From Anaeromyces robustus (Eukaryota; Neocallimastigomycota; Neocallimastigomycetes; Neocallimastigales; Neocallimastigaceae): a stretch of DNA of 57,500 nt. This document shows positions 38,174 through 55,294 of this stretch, piece after piece; the stretch's first letter is position 1, and each line of letters begins with the position of its first letter. The position numbers were made by a program, and so were the translations under genes. The stretch is taken from assembly GCA_002104895.1 (NCBI GenBank), contig MCFG01000311.1, forward strand, positions 1 to 57,500, read 5' to 3'. The notes beneath the pieces are model-generated. The model saw only the letters and a list, made by a program, of their open reading frames with translations. It was not told the origin of the DNA and did not search any database.

Positions 38174-38535
38174 CATAATATATATAATATTAATATATTA
38201 TTAAGATATACTAATAATAAATAACATTATATAATAAAAAGACAATGTTACATACCTTCTCTTATATCTTCTAATATTTTAGTTTGAGTTTCTAAAGATT
38301 CAATTTGTTTTCTAAAATCATTAACTAAATTTTAATAGTAAAATAAAATAAAAAATAAAAATTAAGCAATTGAAAATGATAAAATTTTAAATAAATAAAT
38401 TGATCTATATATATATATATATATATATTCTTAAACATTAAGTTATTAAAAAAAAAAAAAATTACTTGGTTTTATTTTTGATGAAAAATTTAGTGAAGGA
38501 AAATTAGTTCCATTTAAAGCATTATATCTTAACAT
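38027..38535 (-). CDS. Small coiled-coil protein, three exons, 78 residues, unrecognised
   Basis: Minus-strand exons are 38466-38535, 38256-38324 and 38027-38124, with GT-AG introns of about 131-141 bp, both phase 1. The start is the first ATG after an in-frame stop at about 38566-38568. The protein begins MLRYNALNGTNFPSLNF. From residue 24 (INDFRKQIESLETQTKILED) to about 67 it is a charged helix with heptad-like Ile/Leu spacing, ending EETEWMYSKNTKSDV. No domain was assigned. Its size and composition fit a small subunit of a larger complex. Support comes from three short open exons that join in frame and from the non-repeat composition of these exons against the surrounding AT repeats. Confidence 0.6.
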
Positions 38536-38796
38536 TTTTTTTATTCTTCTTTTCTTTTTTTCTTTTTAATTTTATACTTTACAATTTGCAATTTATATTA
38601 TATTTAATAAATTTTATAATAATTGATTATTAATTTCATGATATCATTTTACTTTCGTTTTTGAAATTTCTTTGTATTAGAAAAAAAAGAGTATATATCT
38701 TGACTTTATTTTTTAACTATGCTTTTTTGTATATTATGATTGGAACAATCTTTAGAAAAAACAATATAAAGAAAATAAAAAAATTTATAATATTAA

Positions 38797-38835
<39 letters not shown>

Positions 38836-39003
38836 AAAATTAATTGAATATTTTTAATTATTTATAAAATATTAATATTATTTTTTTATCTTATTATTCT
38901 AAGAAATTGAATATTAACATTTTTTTTTCAATAATAATAATAAATAAAATAATAATAATAATAATAATAAATAAATAAATAAATAATAAATAATAATAAT
39001 AAT

Positions 39004-39035
<32 letters not shown>

Positions 39036-40213
39036 TAAATAATAAATATAATAGTAATAATAATAATAAATAATAATAATAAATAATAAATAATAATAAT
39101 AATAATAATTATAAATAATAAATAATAATATAATAATAATAATAATAAATAATAAATAATATTAAATTATAATATATAATAATAAATAATAATAAATAAT
39201 AATAAATGATAATAAATAATAATAAATAATAATAAATGATAATAAAAGATAATAAATAATAATAATATTATTATATTATTAATTATAATAATAATAATAT
39301 ATAATAATAATAATAAATAATAATATTAATAAAAACTATAATTAAATAATTAAATATTATATTAATATAAATGCTTATTTTGTTTATTTATGGTTTATAA
39401 AATTAAAAAAACTTAATAAATCTTAATGTTCCGTACATTAAAAAAAAAAAAAATTAAAAATTATAAAGTAAAAAAAATTTTTTTTTTTTTTTTTTATAAT
39501 TTGTAAATTACTTAGCAATTATTTATTTATGATATTTGTTCTTATTTATTAGAAAATAAAGTTTAAAATAAAAATATTTAGTTAAGTAATCTATTATAAT
39601 TTATAAAAATATATTGTATTAATATTATTATATTAATAAATAAAAATAATTTTAAGATATTATACTACAAAAAATGTTTTTAAGATAATAATAAAATAGA
39701 ATTATAGCATATTAAAAAAAAAAAAAAAAAAGTATGAATCATATTATAGGAATATATTTTATAACACTTTATTATAAAATATATTAATAAATATTACATA
39801 ATTATTTATTATACACTACAAAAAAATAATTTTAATTAATAATTATATAATAATATTAAAAGATATTTATTAAATTATTGATAAATTTCGAATTAATATG
39901 ATGGTTAATTATTTATGATGTTATTTATTAAATTATTGTTAAATTTCGCGAATTAAAATGATGGTTAATTTATTTATGGTTTAAGTTTATAATATTTTAA
40001 GTTAGTTAAGAGGTATATTAAATATTATTATTATTTATGTTAAGTTATAAAAATTTAATGAATGAATTATAAAACAAATGTTTATAATTAATTATATGTA
40101 TTTTGTATTTAACATATTTACAAAAGCATTCTTATATCTATATATAATATATATTATATTTAATTAATAATATAATTTATAATAATAGATAATAATGCAT
40201 TATATATTTAAAA
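38536..40213. other. AT-rich spacer between two minus-strand genes
   Basis: Contains (AAAT)n near 38798-38838 and a long (AAT)n-derived block (38930-39330). Two near-copies of a short sequence around GATGGTTAATT occur near 39900 and 39960. No gene was seen. Confidence 0.65.
38930..39330. repeat. (AAT)n/(AAAT)n-derived satellite block
   Basis: About 400 bp made of AAT and AAAT units in irregular order, including repeated AATAATAAATGATAATAA variants. Confidence 0.88.
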
Positions 40214-43814
<3,601 letters not shown>

Positions 43815-44384
43815 TTATTATTATTATAAAAAAGAAAAAACTAACAAAATATTTTTATTTTAATTCTTAATAAATATATTAAAAAATTTAAAATAAAATA
43901 GTAATAGAAATTATTTTAGAAATAAATATTTTAAATATGAATATTTATGATCATAATAAAAAGTAAAAAAGATATTTGTATTATTAATATTATTAATTAT
44001 TAAGTATTATATATTATGTATTAAGTATTATGTATTATGTATTAAATATTAAGTATTAAGTATTAATTAAGTATTAAATATTATGATATTATTGTGTTTT
44101 TTATATTAGTATTATTATTTTTGTAATAAGAACTTAAATTTTATTATTTTTTTTGGTTATTATTATAACTTGTCATATATACATTTTTTGTATAAAATAA
44201 AAAATTTATAATTTATAATTTTGATTATGTTATTAAGAAATTTATTAATATTAATTTTAATTTTATTGTTTTATTCTAAAATAATTATAAATTCAAAAAT
44301 TTCTTTTTTTTTCAAAAATCCTTTTCTTTATTATAATTATTATTATATTTATTAAATATTTAGATTAATAATTTATTAAAAAAA

Positions 44385-44385
<1 letters not shown>

Positions 44386-44442
<57 letters not shown>
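44386..44442. repeat. (ATT)n microsatellite
   Basis: Nearly perfect ATT run of about 19 units. Confidence 0.9.
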
Positions 44443-44446
<4 letters not shown>

Positions 44447-44500
44447 ATTATATTTTAATATATATATTAAAAATAATTAAAAAAAATACTATTCAAAATA

Positions 44501-44601
44501 TTTATTTATTTATTTATTTATTTATCTATTTATTTATTTATCTATCTATCTATTTATTTATTTATCTATCTATCTATTTATTTATTTATTTATCTATCTA
44601 T

Positions 44602-44640
<39 letters not shown>

Positions 44641-44649
44641 TCTATCTAT

Positions 44650-44704
<55 letters not shown>
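44501..44704. repeat. (TTTA)n with interspersed (TCTA) units
   Basis: About 51 tetranucleotide units; TCTA variants occur in clusters, suggesting local duplication of variant blocks. Confidence 0.9.
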
Positions 44705-46135
44705 TATTATACTAATTATTATATAAAATTTTTATGGTATATATATTTCTTATTAAATTTTTTTATAATATAAATAAATTTGGTTTAATCTAATCATAAT
44801 ATATTTAATTAATATACTAACATATAATACTATTTTGAAAAATTAATATATTTAAACTTTCATATTATATTAAAATTTTTATTTAAAGTAGAAAAAGTTT
44901 TTAGATTATTATATAATAAAAAGTTTATTTTATTTCAGTTAATTCAATAAATAAGATATTTTAAAAAAAATTTTTTTTCCTTTACTTCTAATATATATCT
45001 TTTTAAAAATGTGATCATATATTTGTTAATATATGTAATTTTTTTTACCATTTTAAACTTTATTAAATATTTTTCTAAAAAAAAAAAAAAGTAAAATTTT
45101 AAAAAGTTTAAAAATAATTTTTATAATAAATTTTCATGTATAAATATTGATGATGGAAACATTTCATTAAATAATTATAACCAACTTTTTTTTAACTTAT
45201 AATAAACTTAAATACTTCTAATTAATTAAAATAACATTTTTAAAAGGAATAATACAATTTATACTATTATTTTTTTTTAATTTGTTTAAATATAATTGAT
45301 AGTATATATTATAATTTATATTATTTTAATTTTTTATATTAAAATAATATAAAGATTTTAGATTATAAAAGTTAAACTCAACAACTGCTGAAAATTTTAT
45401 TAATTATCAGTTTTATTATTTTGATTATTATTTATTTATTAATTTTTATTTTTTATTTAAGATTATTCTATTAAACATATTAGAATAATTCAATTTGTTT
45501 AATTATGTTAAGATTATTCTAAACTATTTAATATATTTATATTTAGATTTATTATAATATTTTTATTTTGTTTTATTATAATTATTTTAAAATATTTAGT
45601 ATACTTTAGAATATTTTAATTGATTTCTATTTTATGTAATTTATAATATTCTTTTTAATTAATAATTATTAATACCTTTTTATATATTTATTAATTATTG
45701 TTTTTTTTTTTTTTATTAAAAAATAATATTTTTTTACTCAATCAATACTTTCAATATTTTTTTAAAAATATAAAAAGTAAGAAAATTTTAAAATATTTTT
45801 TACTTTTCCTTTTTTACTTATTCTTTCTTATTATAATTATTATTTTTATTTTCTTTATTCTTTTCAAGTTTATTCTTTAATAAAGTAAAATAATTTTTAT
45901 ATATATTAACCAATAAAATTTATTTAAAAAATTTTTTTAATAAAGCTTTTTATTTTAATAAAAAATTATTAATTATTTTAAAAAAATTATTAATTTCTTT
46001 TATTTAAAAATAATACAACATAAAAAAAAAATAAATGACACTTACATGTCTAAATATTATTATAAAAATATATTAATTATAAATTCATGAATAATTTTAA
46101 AAATTCCCCTTTATTATTTATTTTTTTTTTATCTT

Positions 46136-46495
46136 TTATTATTTAAAATTCTTTCATAACTTTTATCACTTGTATTTCTTCATATTTTTATTATTTAAAA
46201 TTCTTTCATAACTTTTATCACTTGTATTTCTTCATATTTTTATTATTTAAAAGTTTTTATTATTATTACACTTGTATTTTTTTATATTCTTATTATTTAA
46301 AAGTTTTCATTATTATTATCACTTGTATTTTTTTATATTCTTATTATTTAAAAGTTTTCATTATTATTATCACTTGTATTTTTTTAATTATCACTTTTAC
46401 TTTTTTATATTCTTATAATTTTAATATATTTTTTATTATTTATTATTTAAAAATTTTCACTATTATTATCCCTTGTATTTTTTCATATTCTTTTA
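46136..46495. repeat. ~51-bp minisatellite, about five to six units
   Basis: Units start ATTTAAAA at 46141, 46193, 46245, 46295 and 46346 and carry a conserved CACTTGTATTT core. The first two units are almost identical. Later units replace CTTTCATAAC with a TTATTATTA-type stretch, and the array decays by about 46495. The open frame through it is a repeat artefact. Confidence 0.88.
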
Positions 46496-47070
46496 AATAA
46501 TAAATAATAAAAAATATTTAAATTATAACTTATATCTATACTTAATTATTAGTTATTTATTATTTACTATTTTTATTTAATTATTTCTTTTCTTTCTTTT
46601 TTTTTATTATTTTATTATATATTTTTATATACTGTTAAAATTTATTATTTTTATAATAGCATTATATATTTTGTTATTAACTGTTTATATATATCTTTGA
46701 ATTTCTTATTATTATCATTTATATATTTTACAGTTTATATTTTGTTTTCATTTATTATTATTGAAATATATATATAAATATAAAAAAAAAAAAAAATTAC
46801 TTACAATTTTTTACTTACATATTTAAATAAAAATTATATCCAATAATTTATATATAAAAAGTTGTTTTATATTCATCTCACTTTATTTTTCTTTTTATAC
46901 ATTATATTCTAATTTTTTATAGTTCCTTATTAAATTATTTTAGTTGAAGGTATATTATATAACGAAAACGAAAAAAAAAAAGAAAAAAAGAAAAAAGAAA
47001 AAAAAAATAATAAAAAGAAAAAAATATAAAAAAAAAATACATATATATTAAATTTTGAAACATTAGAAAA

Positions 47071-47192
47071 ACTTGTATTTTATTAATAATATAAAAAAAC
47101 TTGTATTTTATTAATAATATAAAAAACTTATTAAATTTTTTAAAATTTATGTGTAACATTTTGAATAAAATACAAGTTTTTTATATTATTAA
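47071..47192. repeat. 28-bp direct repeat with a matching inverted arm
   Basis: Two 28-bp copies (47071-47098 and 47099-47126). The sequence across their junction (47083-47110) is inverted at 47166-47192 with one A fewer, with 55 bp between the arms. It could form a cruciform or hairpin of about 27 bp. Confidence 0.85.
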
Positions 47193-48339
47193 TTTTTTTT
47201 TTTTATATTAAAATATTATAAAAAAATTAACATAATTATTAAAAAAAAAGGTTAATTAATGTATTAAACAAATTAATAAAAAAATACATTAATATATTTA
47301 ATAACATAATAACTAAAAAATTAATTTAAAATAATATAAATTTTTATATAATTAAATGTTCCATTTTTATTCAAATTAATTCAAAAAAAGAATTTACTAT
47401 AATCTTTTATGAGTATAGTAAATTCTTTTTATTTTTTATAATCATTTTTTAAAACATTGTTTTAGCATATATATATAAGAAAAATATTTTTCAAAGTATA
47501 TAAAATTTTATAAATAATATATTATGATATTTACATTTTAATTATTATCTAATGTAATATTTTAACATTAATAATACATAAAATTTATTCATATTTTAAT
47601 AACTGATTTATAGTAATTATGATAATAATTATTTTTATCAATTAAAGATTTATTACCATATATAAGAATTTTTTTTTTATTTTTATGTATATAATATGTA
47701 TAACAATGTATTATTATTCCATCATATAATTCTATTTAACTTTTTATATTTTTAATTAAAGAAACTATTATTTAATATAAGAACAATATAAATAAATAAT
47801 ATATATTAACATTTGAGTACAGTTAATTATAAAAAAAGATATTGTTTTAATTATAATTAATATTTTTTAATTTATTATTATCCATCTAATATATTAATCA
47901 TTTATTAAAATATTGTAATATACCAAATAATAGGTCTTATAAAAATAAAATAACAAAAACAATCCTAAAACATATCATATCATTATATATAAAAATAATA
48001 AATTATATTTTTTTATATATGTTATAAACAATAAAAATAAATTGTATATATTAATACTGGGGCAAAGATGAATCAATTATTAAACTTAAAAGTTGCATAT
48101 AGGTCTCTCATGTATTTGAATTGATTTAACCATGGAAATTATATATTATAATATTTTAGTAAATATTTTTATTTTTATTAAAAATAAATATAAACTTCAT
48201 AGATAAATAATAATATTATTAATATATGGTATAATTTTATTAATTGAAATGATAAAAAACTTTAATCATTAAGATTACAAATTTAATTTAATAAAATAAG
48301 AAATAATAAGAAATTAACAAAATAAAATTTATAGAAAAA

Positions 48340-48606
48340 AATTTTTAATATATTAAGTGAAAAGGGTTTTTCTTTTTTTTTTTTTTTTTTTAATAAAAAA
48401 AATTTTTTATAAAATTATTATATATTGACAAAAAGGGTTTTTCTTTTTTTTTAATAAAAATTTTTTTTTAAAAAATTTTTAATATATTAAGTGAAAGGGT
48501 TTTTCTTTTTTTTTTAATAAAAAAAATTTTAATAAAAAAATTTTTTTAAAAAATTATTATATATTGACTGAAAGGGTTTTTCTTTTTTTTTAATAAAAAA
48601 AATTTT
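48340..48606. repeat. Alternating A-B-A-B tandem repeat with GAAAGGGTTTTTC core
   Basis: Four cores of AAAGGGTTTTTC plus a T-run, at about 48361, 48432, 48494 and 48571. Lead-in sequences alternate: TTTTTAATATATTAAGTG for the first and third, ATTATTATATATTGAC for the second and fourth. The higher-order period is thus about 133-139 bp. Confidence 0.88.
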
Positions 48607-48855
48607 AAAAAATAATTAAGTTATTAAATAAATTATATAAAAATATATAATTAATTTAAATTTTAGTTATAAATTAATAAATTAATAACGGAATAATTAT
48701 TATTATAAATTCATGTGAATATCACTTGATTAATCTATAAAAATAAATTAATTAATAATTAATAAATAAATAAATTTAAATAAATTAATAAATAAATAAA
48801 TTAATAAATTAATAAATAATTAATAAATAAATAAATTTTAATAAATTAATAAATA

Positions 48856-48860
48856 ATTAA

Positions 48861-48955
<95 letters not shown>
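48856..48955. repeat. (AAAT)n microsatellite
   Basis: About 24 uninterrupted AAAT units. Confidence 0.92.
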
Positions 48956-49873
48956 GTATAAAGTATGTAATGTTTAATAAAAAAGTGTTATTAATCAATA
49001 TATTTATTAATAATGATTACTATAAAATTTTTAAATAAATATTATTTGTTGACCATTGAAATATTATGATACCCATAAATAATAAAATGTATTTTTTATA
49101 ATACATAAATGTATACATATTAATATTTTCTACATTTATTTGTTATTCCTAAAAATCATTGATTATTATATTGTATATTTATACATATACTATCGATTTT
49201 TGATAATTTTATAATTTTGCTAGCCATGGGTAACAGTAAGAATAAATTTAAAAACATGAGTATATTAATAATTAATGATTAAAAAAATTAATAAAAGTAA
49301 ATAATAAATATAATATAAAATATATAATCATATTTATTTTTTTAACATACTTGAAAATATGTTATAAAAAAAAAGCAATTGATTTTATATTGCAGTACAA
49401 ATATACTAAATTAGTTATTTAATAATATTATTTAATTAATCGCCACTACATTATGTTACATAATTATGTATTTTTTTTATAATATGTATTTTTTTATTAA
49501 AAAAATATTTATTTTTTAAACTTTAACATAAAAATTTTATTGGACAAAATATAAAAAAAATCAAGAAACTATATAAAACAGATATGTTTTAAGTAAATAC
49601 AATAAAACGTATACATAAATCATTGAATGTAGTGTATTATATTATAATTTATATTATATATAATTAAGACATTTTATTATAATATATTGTATTTATATTA
49701 AATATTCAATTATAAATATAAATAAGATTGTTGTTATTATTAAATTAATTAAATAAATTAAAATCAGAGGAACAAATTTAAAGATATATATACAATAACA
49801 AATTTAAAGATATATACAATCATAAATTTTAAGATATATACAATAATAAAAAAAAGATATTTATGATAATAAA

Positions 49874-50061
<188 letters not shown>

Positions 50062-50686
50062 TAAATATATAAACAAAAAATAAATAAATTATTACTATAT
50101 AATTTTTTTAATATTATTTAAAGTTTAAAAAATAATAGAATATTAAAGCAGTAATTTAATAATTCCTTTTTTTTTTTTTTTTTTTTTAAAAATAATTATA
50201 TATATAATTTAAAATTTATTATTTATTTTTTTTTTCTTCATATCTTTTTGAATTTCATATTCTATTATTATTATATTATCAAGTAATTTATTATAGATAT
50301 AAATAATCTTATAGCTTTATATTATTTGTATTAACAGCTATATAATAAATAATAATAAAGAAAAAGAAAGGAAAAAAGCATTAGACAAAATAATTGATAG
50401 ACATGATAGCTTTAAAATTTTATTTATATCTATAAATAAATATTAAAAAAATTATATCATCAAAATTGAAATTAATGTCTTAGAAATAATAATAGTAGTA
50501 AATTTAAAATAATATATATATTTATTTTAAACAAAAATAAGTAGAATAATATATATACTAGAATATTTAGTATTGAAATATTTAATATAAAATAAAAATA
50601 TACAATTACCCAATAAATAATTATTTATAAATAAATAAATAGTTGTATCTATTATTAGTTTTTTTTAATAAGTTTAAATTAAGAAA

Positions 50687-53600
50687 ATGAGTTCATCAGA
50701 TATTAGTGTTTCAGATGATTCCTTTACTGAGGAAAATATCCTTCCTGATAATATATATTTATATGTGAGTATAAAGAAATATTTATATTATTTTATTTTT
50801 TATTTTCAACATATACATTATATATGTGTTGAATAAAAAATAATAAGGACATTATTTCTAATAGTAATTATTTATTTTATTTAAATAGATATTACTTGCA
50901 ATTTTATATTTACCTAGTTCCAGAAATACTTATTTAAAACAAAAAATTCAAGACCATGAAATGGATGTATCTTATCAACTAAAACCTTTAATTAATAATT
51001 TGAATAATACTTCTACAATTATAACTCGAGACAGAAGTATGGAAACTAAACCTTCAGTATTAACCAAAAATAATGTCAGTTTTATTGGTAATACTTCAAT
51101 TATTTCAGAAAATGGTCTTAATGAACCTTCTCAAATGGGTTCACCTTACAGTTTTGAAGATATATTAAAGGATGATGATAAAGAAAGGATTGATATGGTT
51201 TATGAAAATCCAATTGTTACAAATCCAGGTGTTATAAATAATTATTCTTTAGATTTAAATTTAACAAAAAAGGATATATTAGAATTAATAAAGTATTTTT
51301 TTAGTGTTTATACTCTAAATAAAGAAGAAGCTACAGAATTAAAACGTAAAATTAAAAATTATTCTACAGAGGTAAAAAAAAAAAAAATTTTTTTTTATAA
51401 TAACATGTTATTATAATATATATTTAAACATATATTAATTTATTTTATTCATATATTAATTATAATTAATAATTAATAATAAAATGACAATAATAACAAC
51501 AATTAGGGTTTAGTAAAAGATATTGAATACTATATTAATTTAGTTGAAAAAGATTCAGGCTTTATAAAAAATGATAATTTTTCTTCTATTGAAAAATACA
51601 ATTTATGGAAATCCAATGAATTAAATGAAGCGAATCAATTACAAAAATTTTATAGTTATTATTTAGATAATAAATCTAAGATGAATCAAGGAAATCCAAA
51701 AAATTCAAAACTTATTCATTTAAGAATTTTAGAAGCTAAAAATTTAAAAGCAAAAAATGATAATAATTTCAGTAATCCATATTTTATTGTTGAAGTAGGT
51801 GGAAAAGAATTTGAAAGTCAAGTTATTTTTAAGAATATTAATCCATCATGGGATTTCTCAACTGTCATGTAATAATAATATTAAATAATAATATTAAATA
51901 ATAATATTAAATAATCCTATATATTAGACTACTTAAATATTATATAAAAAACATATTAAATAATTTACTAATTGATATATATATTAATATATATATATAT
52001 AATTTAATAATATTAATTTTTTCATTATACAATTTAGATTTTTGAAAGAAACTGATACAGTTAAAATTACTTTATGGAGTAGAACCATCACTGATGAATC
52101 TAAACTTGGTCTTGTTGATAAATCTATTCAAATGTTTAGATCTTCAAAAGATAAATTTTTAGGTCAAGTTATTTTAACTTATGCAGAAATAGCTAGATAT
52201 TTCAATTATAAAAATGTTTTAGATCAATGGTATGTTCTTCAAAAAAGATCTTCTAAAAGTCATGTTTCTGGTGAATTAAGAGTATCATTCCAATTTATAG
52301 ATGAAGTATGTATATTTTTTTATTCATTTTAAAATGTATATAAAAATTATATATATAGTCCTTTTATTTTTTTTTTTTTTATTAAACAGAAATACTATAT
52401 GTTTTCTATTAAAAGAATCATTAATTAAAAAATTATAACAATAATTAAAAAAAAAAAAAAAAAAAAAAACAAAAAAAAAAAAAAAATTAATTAAATAATT
52501 AAATGAATTATTAATAATTTATATATATATATATATATATATATTTATTTTTATTATCTATATCTATATTATAAATAGAAATCACTTTCTATATCTCATT
52601 CAATGTTTACTTTTATTCCAACAAAACCAAATATTTGTTGTCAATATTTAATTGAAACTGTTATTAAAAAAGAATTACAATGTGCCAAAGAAAATAATAC
52701 AAGATTTATGGGATTTTCAAAAAATGCTGAAACTCTTTTTAAATCATGTACTATTTTATGGCGTATTAATAAATTATTTGTTATATCAAAGATTTTAAAT
52801 ATTTTATTAGATGAATATATTTCAAATAATATTGATGCTGAAACTTTATATAATTCAGTTTTAATTGATTTAAAAGAAAATGAAAATGTTATTTCACCAA
52901 AAGAAAATAAAAGATCTATTAATCAATCTTTACAAAGATTACATAGTTATTTATCAAGACATTTAACTACCTTTAATGATCATTTCTTTAATACAGAAAA
53001 TGGTACTGATTTGGATAAAACTTTACATTTATTACAATTTTTATATAGATGTAAATTCTCAGATTGTTATAATGAAGATCCAAATTCTTCTTATCAATAT
53101 TCACAAGAATTAATTAAAAAGGGAATTGTTGCTAGATATCATTCAATATATGCATCTCTTAATCCAGAAGATCCAAAACTTTTACGTATTATTCAATTAA
53201 TTCCAATTATTAAAGATGAAATTAGTCTTTATATGGAAAAATTCCCAAGACAAGAGTAATATATATATTATATATATATTATATTTATTTATATTTAAAA
53301 AATTAATTATAGATTATATATTTTAATATTTTATTTTATATAATATTTATACATATTATTTATTTATTTATATTAATATTTTCTTTTTTTTTTTTTCAAT
53401 ATTTTTTTTTTTTTTTTTTTTTTTTTAAATATAATTATATAGAAAAAAATTATCAATTATTCATAGTTCAGTTGAATATTTCATTAATCAAATTAATGAT
53501 GATATATCCGAATTTAAAGTTAATCCAAATATATTAAAGGAAGATTTGAATTGTTCATTTGAATTAATTGATGAATTAGTGGATTTAAGAAATAAATGTT

Positions 53601-55234
53601 CTGAAGTTGGAGATGGATTTAAATATATGTTAAATGTTGATGATTATTTAATCATTTGTGTTCAAGAATGGTTAAGATTAACAAATATTAAGGCTAATGA
53701 ATGGATTAATAATTCTATTAAATTAGATGATTTCAAACCACAAATGAATGATTATATTTCATCTTCTGTTATTGATGTATTTACTTATTGTAATCAAATA
53801 TTCAATTTCTTTATTAATATTAGTTGGCCAGATAAAAAGAATTTAAAGAATTGCTTAATTCATCTTGTGATGATTATTAATAAATCATTAACTGTTTATC
53901 TTGATGGAATGAGATCTACTCTTATTGATGAATTAATACAAGTTAGAAGAAAAAATTTCAGAAAAGAAAAAATTAAGTATATTAATAATAATCGTAAAAG
54001 CTTTTTACAAAGAGCTTTCTCAACTAGAAAGCAAAAGATTGAAGACAAAAATAAAGAAGCTGATAAAAGAATGAATTCTATGGTATTTGAAGAAGAATCT
54101 GCATTACTTGTTAATAGTTCAAAAGTTTGTATTTGTTTAAATAATATATATAGATGTAAAGAAGAATTAGAAGCTTTATATGAACGTATTGAAAAAGTTT
54201 ATGAAGAATGTGGAGGTGTTGATGAAACCTTTTATGTAGCAAAGAATAGTATTAAAAGTAAAATTAGTAATGAATCTAATGAATTAAGTCTTAATACTAA
54301 AAATAGTAATGAACAAATTTCTGTTATATCTTCAAATGAAGTAGTTCTTAGAGATAAGTCAAATGAAGAACAAGTTATTGCTAATGACTCTTCTACTGTT
54401 TCTTCTCTTCAATCACCTCCATCTATTTCTAATCAACAAATTGTTCTTAGAAATAAGCCTAGTAATGAACAAAATGAACAAGTTGTTTTAGATTCACCTT
54501 CTATTGGTCAACAACAATTAGTTCTTAGAAATAAAACTAGTAATGAACAAAATGAACAAGTTGTTTTAGATTCTCCTTCTATTGATCAACAACAATTAGT
54601 TCTTAGAAATAAAGTTAGTGATGAACAAGTTGTTGCTTCATCTCCTTCTAACCAATTAGTTCTTAAGAATAAAACTAGCAATGATAAATACTATAAAACC
54701 AAAGTTAAAATTGAAAATAAATATAAAAATGTTTTTGAAAACAAAAATGATGATTATATTATTCAACCTGTACAATATATTAATGAAAAGATTGAATCAC
54801 CATTCTTAAATGATTTCTTTATTACTTTTTCTGTTATGGGTACTAAAAATACATTACAAAATTCTGCTCATACCAAACCAACTAAAAAGTATATTTCAAC
54901 TGAACTTGAAGATGAATTAAATACTTTCTATTTAGAACTTCCAAAAAGTAATTGTACTTTAGATATTTGTATTTGGCATGGTAATGAATCTTCTGGATAT
55001 AATATTTATGAAAAGACTTGTATTGTTATTAATCGTGATGACTTTGTTGGTCAACCAATGAAAGAAATTAGTATTAAATTCTCTGATCATAGTCAACTTT
55101 TAATTAATATTAAATTGGAAAATGATTTTATAGATTTCTACAATAAACAAATAAACTCTATTATTGATTCTTTAATAATTGAACTTCAAAGAATTATCGT
55201 TAGAAATGTAAGTAATAGATATAATTATAATAAT

Positions 55235-55294
<60 letters not shown>

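Noticed and set aside
46222-46500. Plus-strand ORF of 92 codons with apparent membrane-like repeats
   Set aside because: It is produced by the ~51-bp minisatellite; hydrophobicity comes from T-rich codons.
48070-48130. Short frame reading MNQLLNLKVAYRSLMYLN, resembling an LYR-type motif
   Set aside because: Eighteen codons with a stop and no attachable splice site or second exon.
48856-48955. CRISPR-like regular array
   Set aside because: It is a perfect tetranucleotide microsatellite with no spacers, in a eukaryotic genome.
49225-49260. ATG followed by G-N-S-K-N, like an N-myristoylated start, with a GTAAGA donor-like string
   Set aside because: No downstream exon could be found in the next kilobase.
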